In this document: one piece after another, positions 1 through 10,414 of the stretch
Layout of the letters: every line of letters begins with the position of its first letter
How positions within the stretch are numbered: position 1 is the first letter of the stretch
Source: Elymus sibiricus
Taxonomy: Eukaryota > Streptophyta > Magnoliopsida > Poales > Poaceae
DNA length: 64,000 nt
NCBI GenBank assembly: GCA_039707655.1
Contig: CM077665.1
Span: forward strand, 307,334,486 to 307,398,485
Direction of reading: 5' to 3'
The notes under the pieces: generated by a model
The model's database searches: none
What the model was told of the DNA's origin: nothing
Seen by the model: the letters and a program-made list of their open reading frames with translations, nothing else
Position numbers and translations under genes: made by a program

Positions 1-170
1 CTTTCGATTAGCATGAAACCGAAGAATTTTCGTAAACCACTAAGTTACCTCAACGGGGATATGCATATCCCCAACAATAAGTATGTCATATTTATTTTTG
101 GTAGTAGGTAGAGGTAGTTGAAAACTTCCAATAGTGAGTGTCAGAAATTTGTCAATAACATTTATACCAT

Positions 171-870
171 TCACTTGGAATTGTTTCTTTGGAAGTGCAC
201 CATATGCTCATTACCATTGATATGGAAAGTGACTTTGCTTTTATTGCAATCAATAACAGCCCCTGCAGTATTCAAAAAGGGTCTACCAAGGATAATCGAC
301 ATGTTGTCGTCCCCGGGCATCTCAAGAATAACAAAGTCTGTTAAGATAGTAACATTTGCAACAACAACGGGAACATCCTCACAAATACCGATAGGTATGG
401 CAGTTGATTTGTCAGCCATTTGCAAAGATATTTCAGTCAGTGTGAGTTTATTCAAATCAAGTCTTTTATATAAAGAGAAAGGCATAACACTAACACCAGC
501 TCCCAAATCGCACAAAGCAGTTTTGACATAATTTCTTTTAATGGAGCAAGGTATAGTTGGTATTCCAGGATCTCCAAGTTTTTTAGGTACTCCATCCTTA
601 AAAGAATAATTAGCAAGCATGGTGGAGATTTCAGCCTCGGGTATCTTTCTTTTATTAGTGATGATGTCTTTCATGTATTTTGCATAAGGGGCCATCTTTA
701 AGATATCAGTTAAGCGGGTACGCAAAAAGACTGGCCTAATCATTTCAGCAAAATGTTCAAATTCTTCATCATCCTTTTTCTTAGATGGTTTAGGTGGAAA
801 AGGCATGGGTTTCTGAACCCATGGCTCTCTTTCTTTACCATGTTTTCTAGCCACAAAGTCTCTTTTATCA
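171..870 (-). pseudogene. Retropepsin (aspartic protease) domain of A0
   Basis: Open frame of about 230 codons. It contains ARKHGKEREPWVQKPMPFP, a basic link region after gag, and then a retropepsin-like fold. The catalytic segment is CDLGAGVSVMP, and ILGRPFL near the C-terminus is the second conserved strand. In the family this domain cleaves the Gag polyprotein in virus-like particles. The reading frame is intact here, but its upstream partner is cut at about position 870, where an LTR fragment of another family begins. It therefore cannot be expressed as a normal gag-protease fusion. The homologous domain of the second A copy is at 7839-8460. Confidence 0.8.
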
Positions 871-1320
871 TATAAACATGATCATTGTCGCGAACATCGC
901 ATAACTATCCGCTTTTCTAACAATTACCCAACAGTAATTTGTTACCCACCGTATGTGGCCTACATGAGAGATGCCGCTAGGGAACACTATGGCCCCCGGG
1001 TCTATTCACTTATATATTTGCAAACGCTATTATTACCTCGCTGCCTTTATTTACTTCTTATTTATTTTGCATTTATCATCAATTATCTACACAACTCATT
1101 TGCTTGCAAATAACGAGATCAAGGGGATTGACAACCCTCTTGCCCGCGTTGGGTGCAAGTTGTTTGTTCATTTGGTCTGCAGCCGCTGAAGACGGTTGAG
1201 GATTGATATTCCTATTGGTTCAATAAACCTTGGTTTCATAACCGAGGGAAATATTTATCCGCTTTGTGCTGCAATTACCCGTTTCTCTTCACGAAAACCC
1301 AACGCAGATCGCAAGTATCA
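871..1320 (+). repeat. Truncated LTR fragment of the B/D/H family inside A0
   Basis: About 450 bp matching the 3' end of the B/D/H LTR in plus orientation: the sequence before the terminal GCAAGTATCA at 1320 parallels the end of the D 5' LTR (about 33610-34067). The upstream two thirds of the LTR are missing. Alignment by eye with the second A copy shows that A0 lacks the A sequence equivalent to about 8637-8903 plus 16179-16665. The fragment therefore sits at a deletion and has no target duplication. Breakpoints are accurate to a few bases on the left. Confidence 0.75.
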
Positions 1321-2483
1321 TTCTCCTTTATAGATATTTTTGCTTCTTGCATATCTTCAGGGTTGAGGAATAGAATACCTCTTTTCTTTTGAATAGGTTC
1401 CGGAGGTGGTTCAGGAAGCGTCCAATCATCGGCATTTTGCAATATGTTATTCAATAATTCTTTAGTTTGACTGATAGTTCTTTCCCTGAAAACACAACCA
1501 ACACAACTATCTAGGAAGTCCCTAGAAGCATCGGTTAATCCATTATAAAAGATATCGAGAATTTTATTTTTCTTAAGAGGACAATCAAGCAAAGCTCTAA
1601 GTAACCGGAGAAGCCTCCCCCAAGCTTGAGGGAGATTCTCTTCTTCAATTTGCGCAAAGTTAAATATTTCCTGTAAGGCAGCTTATTTCTTGTGAGCAGG
1701 AAAATATTTTGTAGAAAAATAATGGAGCATATCCTGGGGACTACGCATACAACCATGAGAAAGAGAAATAAACCATTCGTTGGCCTCGCCTTTTAGTGAG
1801 AAAGGAAAAAGCTTAAGGATATAATAGAGGCGTATCTTTTCATCATTGGTAAATAGAGCAGCAATATCATTCAGTTTCATAAGGTGTTCGACAACAGTTT
1901 CATTTTCATAACCGTGGAAAGGATCAGATTCTACTATAGGAATTAACTCAGGGTAAACAAAGAATTCATAATCCTTATCAGTAACAAATATAGGAGAAGT
2001 AGCAAATTTAGGATCATATATCATTTTCTCCATCATAGATTTTTCTTTCAGTTTGCATAGTAGTTTTTTCAAGTCATCTCTATTTTCACAAGCAAAGAAA
2101 TCCCTAGCTGTTTCCTTATCCATGACATAACCTTTAGGTACATAAGGGAATTCATACCTATTAGGAGAGCGAGGTGTAATAGGTGATTCATAGTCCTCAT
2201 CAGTTTCAGCATTTTCAAGCTCTCTAGCTTTAGCAATACGAGCATCAATTAATTCATTCAGTGTCACAGAATCAGTTTCAACATGTGTAGCAATAGTATC
2301 ATAATTAATTTCAGAGGTAGCATCATCAAGTTCATCTGACATATCAGGACGATCAACAGGCGGTGGTATAACAAGCTGATTCAAAACAGTAGGTGAATCA
2401 AAAGCAGAGCTAGATGGCAGTTCCTTACCTCCTCTCATGCGAGAGGGGACGATCTTAGTTCGATTATCTTCCAGATTCTTCAT
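1321..2483 (-). pseudogene. Gag polyprotein region of A0
   Basis: Starts at ATG 2483 (MKNLEDNRTKIVPSR). About 130 residues of acidic N-terminal region precede a retrotransposon gag (capsid) domain with the segments VEHLMKLNDIAALF, LKLFPFSLKGEANEWF and DMLHYFSTKYFPAHKK. The frame meets TAA at 1683-1685, where the second A copy has CAA. It then continues in the same frame through LPQAWGRLLRLLRALLDCP and NKILDIFYNGL to about 1321, where the LTR fragment interrupts it. Gag normally forms the particle shell and packages the RNA. One nonsense codon and the 3' truncation make this copy non-functional. Confidence 0.85.
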
Positions 2484-2530
2484 AGTGGCAATTGGATATC
2501 CTCAAGTTAGCAAAATAAATAGAGCTATGC

Positions 2531-2548
2531 TCCCCGGAAACGGCGCCA
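2531..2548 (-). other. Primer binding site of A0
   Basis: Reverse complement reads TGGCGCCGTTTCCGGGGA, 11 bases inside the LTR edge at 2560. It matches the tRNA-Asp-type site TGGCGCCGTTGCCGGGGA with one difference. It primes minus-strand cDNA synthesis and fixes the element's orientation as minus. Confidence 0.85.
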
Positions 2549-2559
2549 GAAAAAGGTCT

Positions 2560-3953
2560 TGATAACCCACAAGTATAGGGGATCACGACAGTCTTCACGG
2601 GTAGTATTTCACCCTAATTTATTGATTCGACACAAGGGGAGCCAAAGAATATTTATTGTCCTTGACAGTTGAGTTGTCAATTCAACCGCACCTGGGATAT
2701 CTCTCTGTAGCAAAGGTTTAGTAGCACGGCAAATAGTAGTAGCAAAAGTAACAGTAGTAGCGACAGCAGCAATTTTGTAGCAGTTGTGATAGTAGCATTA
2801 GCAATAGTAACTTAGAAAGATTCAGTATAAGTAAAGCGTAGGCACGTGGATCGGTGATGGATAATGATTTAGATGACATTGATCATATAACAGTTACACA
2901 CTAGGGCGACACAGAACTAGCTCCAATTCATCAATATAATGTAGGCATGTATTCCGTATATAGTTATCCGTGCTTGCGATAAGAACTTGTATGACATAGT
3001 TTTTCCTACCCTCTCGTGGCAGCAGGGTCCTATTGGAAACTAAGGGATATTAAGGCCTCCTTTTAATAGAGAACCGGAACAAAGCACTAACACATGGTGT
3101 ATACATGAACTCCTCAAACTACGGCAATCACGGGAAAGAATCCCAATTATTGTCACCTTGGGGTATGCGGATCAAGACACATAATAGGTGCATACAACTT
3201 GCAAGATAGGATCCAAATCAATCTTATATTCAGAGAAAATATAATATGTTCAGATCAAAAATCATGGCACTCGTGCCCTAGTGACAAGCATTACGCATAG
3301 CAAAGTCATAGCAACATCAATCTCAGAACATAGTGGATACTAGGGATCAAGCCCTATCAAACTTAACTCGATTACATGATCAATCTCATCCAATCCAACC
3401 ACCGTCCAGCAAGCCTACAAAGGAATTACTTACTCCCGGTGGTGAGCATCATGGCGGTCTTCATGGAGAAGGGTTGGTGATGACGACGACGGCGACGATT
3501 TCCCTTCTCCGGAGCCCCAAACGAACTCCAAATCAGCCCTCCCGAGGAAGAACAGGAGGTGGCGGCGGCTCCGTCTCGTGAAACGCGATGAAAACTTCTC
3601 CCCTATCTTTTTCTCCGAAGATGTGATTTTATAGGACTGGAATTAGGGTCAGAGGAGCCTCGAGGGCCCCACAAGCCATCAGGCGTGGCCTAGGGGGGGC
3701 GCCCTGATGTGTGGTGGCCCCCTAGCACATGCCCTCCAGCACTTCTTTGCTCCATAATTCATCATAAATCCCAAAAAAAATCACAAAAAGTTTCGTCCAA
3801 TTCCGAGAGCTTTTATTTCCGCACAAAAATAACACCAAGGTAGTTCTGCTGAAAACAGCGTCAGTCCGGGTTAGTTTCATTCAAATCATGTAAATTAGAG
3901 GTCAAAACCAGAGCAAAAGTGTTTGGAAAAGTAGATACATTGGAGACGTATCA
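2560..3953 (-). repeat. LTR shared by A0 and A (A1)
   Basis: 1394 bp. Plus strand begins TGATAACCCACAAGTATAGG and ends GGAGACGTATCA, so on the element strand it runs TGATACGTCTCC to GGGTTATCA with TG...CA ends. A primer site lies on its left and a polypurine tract on its right. It is therefore the 3' LTR of the element to the right and the 5' LTR of the element to the left. It contains a GC-rich hairpin at 3664-3723. The other copy is at 17904-26187, split by H. Confidence 0.9.
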
Positions 3954-3967
3954 ACTCCCCCAAGATT
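3954..3967 (-). other. Polypurine tract of A
   Basis: On the minus strand AATCTTGGGGGAGT abuts the LTR start TGATACGTC. Purine-rich runs in this position prime plus-strand DNA synthesis in LTR retrotransposons. Confidence 0.8.
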
Positions 3968-6247
3968 AACTCATTGCTTGTCCTCAAGCAATTAAGTTGA
4001 CAAACTGAAAGTGATAAAGAAAACTTTTACAAACTCTTTTGTTCTCGTCGTTGTACACATGCTTAGCTAGTGTTCAGGTTTTCAACATAAATTATAAATA
4101 ACCACATCCATGATAGCAATCAAACATCATATCAACTCATGACAATACATAACCAACTAGCAAGCAAATAATAAGATATCTCACATGCCAACAATTTGTC
4201 AAAACGATCATGATATAATATGGTGACATGGTATTTTGCTAGCCATTTCTGAGACCGCAAAACATAAATGTGGAGCACCTCTGAGGTTCAAGCAATGACC
4301 AAACATTATAATTCAGGGTAGAAAGGATCCAGTCATGCTCACATCCAACATTAACTAAACTCAATGCATAAAAATGACAATAGTGCTCTCTGGTCTGGTG
4401 CTTTTAGTAAGAGCATGATGACTCAACATGAAAGTAAATCGATAGGCCCTTCGCAGAGGGAAGCATTGATTTGCAGAGGTGCCAGAGCTCAAGTTTTAAA
4501 ACAGGATCGGAATGTCGTTTTTGAGTGGTGCACTTTTCTTGTCAACGTCACGACAAAGGTTTTCAATATCTTGCATGCTAAACTCATTATTTGCGGTTTC
4601 CAAACAGAATAGTAAAGTTTACTCCTATCCACCATCCATACACAAACCATGGCCGACCGAATCCACGGATGCCTGCCAACATATCAACTGTCCCAAGGAG
4701 TTTTGTTTAATTAGTTTTTGATTATACAGGACTGGGCATCCTTTTTACCAGCCTCTCTCATGCAATGACGGCGAATAAACGACCGTCTTGAGAATAACTC
4801 ACTTAGCATGGAAAATACTGACAGGGTAATACTGCATGAGCGAGATGCGTGCACAAAAGAGATGTTTATTTGAATGTTTAGAGATGGCACATGCAAATTT
4901 ACTTGGAACGGCAGGGTAATACTGCATATAGGTAGGTATGGTGGACTCATGTGGAATAACTTGGTTTAAAAGTTTTGGATGCACAAGCAGCATTTTCGCT
5001 TAGTACAGGTGAAGGCTAGCAATAGGTTGGGAAGCGACCAGCTAGAGAGCGAATACGGTCATGGGTATGCATTGCGAATAATTAACATTGGACATAGCAT
5101 GAGTAGGATATGAACACTCTGAATTTAAACATTATGAAGGCTACATTGGTTTTGAATCAACTACATGTTTGCACATGGGCCAAGTCAAGCCGCTTGAAAT
5201 TCTCAGAGGGAAATACCATACTACCATACCACATCATAACCATTTTAATGCATGTTGATCTATAAGATAAATCATTATTCACTACTAGCTGTTTAAGCAT
5301 GGCATGAGAAGCTATAATCTCTAATTGTCATCATGAACATGTTCACTCATAATATACTGAATCAAGATCGAACGAGCTAAACATATTTACAAAACAGAAA
5401 ACAAGAAAAGTTCATACCAGCTTCCTTTGCCATGATCACTTCGTAAAATATCGTCATTATTGCCTTTCACTTGCATGACTGAATGATGTGATAATAATAA
5501 TAGTGCAAGAATACCGTGGACTAAGCTGAAATCTACAGGGCAGTTTTGGACAAAGTAGAAGACAAGGTAATATTAACTCTCTGTTAGATCAACAATAAAG
5601 CATATAAGAGCCACTCAACATTTTCATCGTGGTCTTCTCCTTTCAAAGACTCAACAAAAAGAAAAGAAATTCAGAGAAACACACTGAAATATTTTTGGAG
5701 TTTTTGTTTTTCTCAAGCAAGCAAATAAACTAAGGGAAAACAAGAACGAGAAAAATTATTTACACGGGAAAGCTCCCAACATGTAAAGGAAATCTTTTTG
5801 GGTTTTCTTCTTAGTACTAAGATGGTTAAAACGGGAAAAGAAAACTAAAAAGAAGCGAGAAATATTTTTGGGTTTTCCAAAGTTTTTCAAACACACAAGA
5901 AGAAAGCGGGAAAATAAAACTAATATGGATATACAATGAAAGAGGGTGAACACCGACAATTTATATGAAGTGTGTGAATATGAATGAAATGTCGGTGAGA
6001 AATACGTACTCCCCCAAGCTTAGGCGTTTGCCTAGCTTGGTGATCACCACTGATAGTCTGGAAAATGGTTAAAATGATAGCTTGTGGAGGCATTCCTGGC
6101 TGCCTCCTCCGCTAAATGAGTAGCCTCCATTGCAACTTTGTATTCCCGCACCTCCTCCTCAAGAACATAATAACGCTGTCGAGCCTAAAATTCAAAGAGG
6201 GGATGTGTAGGCAAAGTGAGAGGCGTAGGCGTATATTTCCCAAATAT
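3968..6247 (-). other. Non-coding 3' region of A
   Basis: About 2.3 kb between the late ORF and the polypurine tract, AT-rich, with no frame that I can support. It includes a second polypurine-like stretch at 6009-6022 (minus TAAGCTTGGGGGAG) and A-rich sequence near 5640-5900. Short frames here are scattered and lack domain signals. Gypsy elements of this group commonly carry long 3' untranslated regions. Confidence 0.6.
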
Positions 6248-6954
6248 TTAATTATACTCATAACCCCTAGCGCGGTTTACAATAAACTCATGATAACGCA
6301 TAGCGTCAAAGTCTAAATATCTTTCAGGCAGGATTGGATCATTAGGTTGAGGCGACACTCCCAGATTTGCAGCTACGCGGGAGGCATAAATCCCTCCATA
6401 CAAATCACCATTGCTAGTGTTAGAATTCAACCTTCGGGCAACAATTGCACCAAGTTTATAGTGTTGTTCACCAGTTACAGCAGTGTGAATAAGGCTTAGA
6501 TCAGGAGCACATAAGGCACTACAATCTTGTTTCCCTAGTACACATATCCCATTAAACAGTGCAAAGTAACGAATAGAGGGAAACCGTATGCTTTTAGTTC
6601 TTGCCTGTGTTACTCCCCTATCTTCTTCAATGCATAGACTCTCGAGAAACATATTATAATCAGTTTTTGAAGGTTTCTTGGTCGAACCCAAAGTGGAAGT
6701 TTGCAAGCAAATGAGAAATCTTCTAGAGTCATGCTAAAGGATTTATCATAAAGTTTAAATAACACAATGGAACCATGCGATTGATAAGGAAATCCTTGCG
6801 TAAATGTACGGGAATGGTCATATTGTTGGACACACTTATCTGCGAGGAAATCGGTGAGGCCGGTATTATCAATGAATCGGTCAAATTCATCCTTAATGCC
6901 TGCATTTATCATGAAATCTTCACTTGGCCATCGACTTGATTTGGCGTCAGCCAT
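6248..6954 (-). pseudogene. Late ORF in the env position of A (unknown function)
   Basis: Starts at ATG 6954 (MADAKSSRWPSEDF). It runs about 90 residues through DEFDRFIDNTGLTDFLADK and SFSMTLEDFSFACKLPLW, then shifts frame at roughly 6680-6700. It continues in the second frame (KPSKTDYNMFLESL, VTGEQHYKLGAIVARRLN, GGIYASRVAANLGV) to 6248. The position after protease and before the polypurine tract is that of the extra ORF of Athila-type elements. The pattern of a short hydrophobic-acidic N-terminal domain resembles the Athila ORF-1 / plant-mobile-domain type, but I cannot confirm this. No signal peptide or membrane segment is obvious. A single-base indel breaks it. Confidence 0.55.
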
Positions 6955-7838
6955 AACTATCTGGTTGTCTCGAGGTTCAATGTAAGCTTGTCGTACTGAG
7001 TTCCCACTAGATGACTCATCCGAGGTGAGTCTCCTTCAGGAGCTCCTCCTAAAGAAACTCATCTTCTTGAGCACAAATTTCTGAAATTTTTGAGCCACAA
7101 ATTCATGTCAATAAAACTTTGCAAGATTGATAGCAACTACTCATATGGATGCCTAGAGGCAATATCAAGCATTCATACTACTTGGAACTCAAAGAATTCA
7201 ACATGCAAGCTCATTTTCTGTAGCACCAAGTGCAACACATTTTGCAAAATATAAACCACTAAACAAAAACTAATTGGAGGAGTGGAGAAGTCACATACCA
7301 AGGAACATTTCCTCAAAACAGTTTCGGAAACGGAGTTCTGAGCAAAGAGATCGAAAATTTCACTTTCTGAGTGAAAACACGGGAGAGAGATGGATAGGAA
7401 TTTTTTGCTAGAGGTAGGAGAAAGAGTGGGATGAAGGGATAAGGCAGGGGGCCATGTGGGCCCCACAAGCCATCATGGCGCGGCCTAGGGGGGTCGCGCC
7501 CTGTTGGCTTGTGCCCCACTGGTGCAGTCCCCTGCTGTTATTTTTATGCCAACATTTTTTATTTATTCCAGAAAAATTCATGTTAAAATTTGGTGGCAAT
7601 ATGAGACTTTTTATTTTCTGGCATTTTTCTACGCACGGGACAAAAAGAAAAACGGAAAATCATGCTAAATATTTTATATAAACTAAAAATAACAGAGGAT
7701 AAACTTTTGATATAGAGAGTTGTGAATGCTAAATTCATCAATCATATGCCTTCCGAAAAGGATCCATTAATAAGGTTGATCAAGTCTTATTAACAACCGT
7801 TTCCGGTTAACATGCAACTGAAGAATTTTCATATATCA
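6955..7838 (-). other. Spacer between late ORF and protease of A, with GC-rich hairpin
   Basis: About 0.9 kb without a credible gene. At 7456-7518 it holds an inverted repeat with GGGCCCCACAAGCC on one side and GGCTTGTGCCCC on the other, flanking a GGCCTAGGGGGG core. It resembles the hairpin in the A, H, D and C LTRs although this is not an LTR. The following stretch (about 7540-7650) is AT-rich. The missing RT-integrase block would be expected about here. Confidence 0.6.
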
Positions 7839-8903
7839 CTAGGTTACCTCAATGGGGATTTGCATCTCCCCAACAATAATATTATAATATTTCTTCTTGA
7901 CAGTAGGTAGAGGAATTGCAAAACTTCCAATGATAACTGTGGGCGTAGGCTCAATGACATTAATATTATTAACCAAAGTTTGCTTCTTCGAAAAATGAAC
8001 GGTATGTTGCTTGCCATTGACGTGAAAGGTAACCTTTCTTTTATTGCAAACAATAACAGCCCCTGCAGTATTGAAGAATGGTCTACCAAGGATGATTGAC
8101 ATATTGTCGTCCTCGGGCATATCAAGAATAACAAAGTCTGTTAAGATAGTAACATTTGCAACCACAACAGGAACGTCCTTGCAAAAGTGTAAGATTACTT
8201 AAATCAAGTCTTTCATAAAGGGACAAAGGCATAACACTAACACCGGCTCCTAAATCACATAAAGCAGTTTTAACATAATTTCTTTTAATAGAGCAAGGTA
8301 TTGTGGGTATGCCAGGATCTCCTAGCTTCTTAGGTATTCCTCCATCAAAAGAATAATTGGCAAGCATAGTAGCAATTTCAATTTCGGGTATCTTTCTTTT
8401 GTTGGTGATAATATCTTTCATATACTTAGCATATGGAGGCATTTTCAATATATCAGTCAAGCGAGTTCACAAAAAGACGGGTCTAATCATTTCAGCAAAG
8501 CGCTCAAAATCTTCATCGTCCCTATTCTTAGAAGGCTTACGAGGGAATGGCATGGGTTTTTGAACCCATGGCTCTCTTTCCCTTCCATGTTTTCTAGCAA
8601 CAAAGTCTCTCTTATCATAACGTTTATTTTTAGGAGGTGGGTTATCAAGATCCTCCGCAGGTTCTATCTCCACATTGTTATCGCGTTCTTTATTACTATC
8701 TAGTGGAGCATCTACATGCACATTATTACTTTCATCTTCCTTTTCATTATCACTAGGTGCATGTTCACTACTAGATTGTGTCTTAGCATCAGAAATAGAA
8801 ACATCATTATGTTTCTCAGTGGGTGTTTCTATAACAGGTTCACTAGAAGCATGCAAGTCCCTATCCTGTTTCTTCTTCTTTTTCTTATTAGAGGAACTAG
8901 GTG
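7839..8903 (-). pseudogene. Gag C-terminus and protease of A
   Basis: The frame from 8903 has a long acidic and Ser-rich linker (SSNKKKKKKQDRD, NVHVDAPLDSNKERDNN). It then reads VARKHGREREPWVQKPMPFP and meets TGA at 8467-8469, where A0 has an Arg codon. It continues through the retropepsin motif CDLGAGVSVMPLSLYERLDL. Near 8180 there is a deletion of about 50 bases relative to A0 that shifts the frame. The rest (DFVILDMPEDDNMSIILGRPFF) lies in another frame down to 7839. The domain order equals A0. Right of 8903 the gene is interrupted by B and resumes at 16179. Confidence 0.8.
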
Positions 8904-10414
8904 TGATACTCGTGATCTGCGTTGGGTTTTCCGTGAAGAGGAACGGGTAATTGCAACACAAAATGGATAAGTATTTCCCTTAGTTATGAAACCAAGGTTT
9001 ATATCGAACCAATAGGAATACCAATCCTCAACCGTCTTCAGTGGCTGCACACAAAAGAACAAAAAACTTGCACCCAACGCCGGCAAGAGGGTCGTCAATC
9101 CCCTTGATCTCGTTATTTGCAAGCAAGTGAGTTGTGTAGATAATTGTAGATAATTGTAAAGTGCAAAATAAAATAAAAGGTAATAAATAAAAGCAAGGTA
9201 ATGATAGCGTTTGCGAATATACAAGTGAATAGACCCGGGGGCCATAGAGTTCTCTAGTGGCATCTCTCATAAGCAAAGCATATGGTGGGTAAACAAATTA
9301 CTGTTGGGCAATTGATAGAAAAGCGAATAATTATGCGATGTTCACGGTAATGATGATGTGTATATAGGCATCACGTCCATAAGCAAATAGGCCGACTCCT
9401 GCCTGCACCTACTACTATTACTCCACTTCAAGAGCGCTTCTATGCTTGCCTCTCTACGTATTAAGTTCATGACAAACGGAGTAATGCTTGGAGAATGATG
9501 ACATGATGTAGACAAAGAGTACTCAACTAATGTAAGTAAACCCCATCGTTTTATCCTTAGTAGCAACAACACAAAGACGCAACTTGTCCCCTTCTGTCAC
9601 TGGGATATAGAAACTCGTTAGGTTGAACCTACTACAACACACCACTCCCACTGAAGAAATATCAATCTAGTTGGCCAAACTATCTCAATAGATCGGAGAG
9701 CATTACGAAGCTATGATGATCATGCAAATAAGAATCATAGTAATCCGGTTTGACTCAAATACTTTTCATGACTAATCTGAACATAAACTCACAATTCATC
9801 AGCCCCAACAAACACACCATACAAAGGGATTGCATCGGATAGATCAAGGCAAAGATGCGAAGAACATTGTATTGAAGATCAAGAGAGAGAGAGATTGCCA
9901 TCTAGGTACTACCTACGGACCCGTAGGTCTGTGGTGAACTACTCACACATCATGGTGAGGGCAGCAAGGTTGATGAAGAGGCCCTCCGTTATCGATCTCC
10001 CCTCCGGCAGGGTGCCAGAACGGAGGTGTAGATGGCCTTCCGCGGAACAGAGACTTGCGGCGGCGGAAAAAATGTTTCGGGAGCGCTTCTGGTGTTTCTA
10101 GGGTATTTGTGAATTTATAGGCCAGAGAACGACATCGGAAGGCGCTCCAGGGGCCCACCACCGAAGCTTCTAGGTCTTGTATTGGTCTAGAAAAAACAAC
10201 CAAAAAGTTTCGTGGCAATTGGACTCCGTTTAGTATTGTAACCTTAAAAAGGCAAAAACACGCAGAAAACAGGAACTGGCACTAGGCACTGGGTCAATAG
10301 GTTAGTGCACAAAAATATTATAAATTGGTAAATAAATACCCAAAAAGTATCCTAGAATCATAATATGTCAGGATGGAACAATAAAAAAATTATAGATACG
10401 TTGGAGATGTATCA
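8904..10414 (-). repeat. 3' LTR of B
   Basis: 1511 bp. Plus strand starts TGATACTCGTGATCTGCG and ends GGAGATGTATCA. It has only one arm (GGGGCCCACCAC near 10150) of the GC-rich hairpin found in the H and D LTRs. It is closely similar to the right copy at 14673-16173. Confidence 0.93.

Larger units (their letters stand above)
1..2559 (-). mobile_element. Partial Athila-like gypsy retrotransposon A0
   Basis: Internal part of a Ty3/gypsy element read on the minus strand. From right to left it shows a primer site, a gag region, an LTR fragment replacing part of the gene, and an aspartic protease; it then runs off the left edge. Its 5' LTR is at 2560-3953. The primer site (tRNA-Asp type) and the protease motif CDLGAGVSVMP fit the Athila-like group of plant gypsy elements. 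No reverse transcriptase or integrase is visible in this part. Bases 1-170 continue the internal region beyond the protease and show no further domain. The family name is not verified. Confidence 0.8.

Noticed and set aside
2531..2548. Possible tRNA gene at the tRNA-like sequences
   Set aside because: These are only 15-18 base primer sites next to LTRs; no cloverleaf is present.
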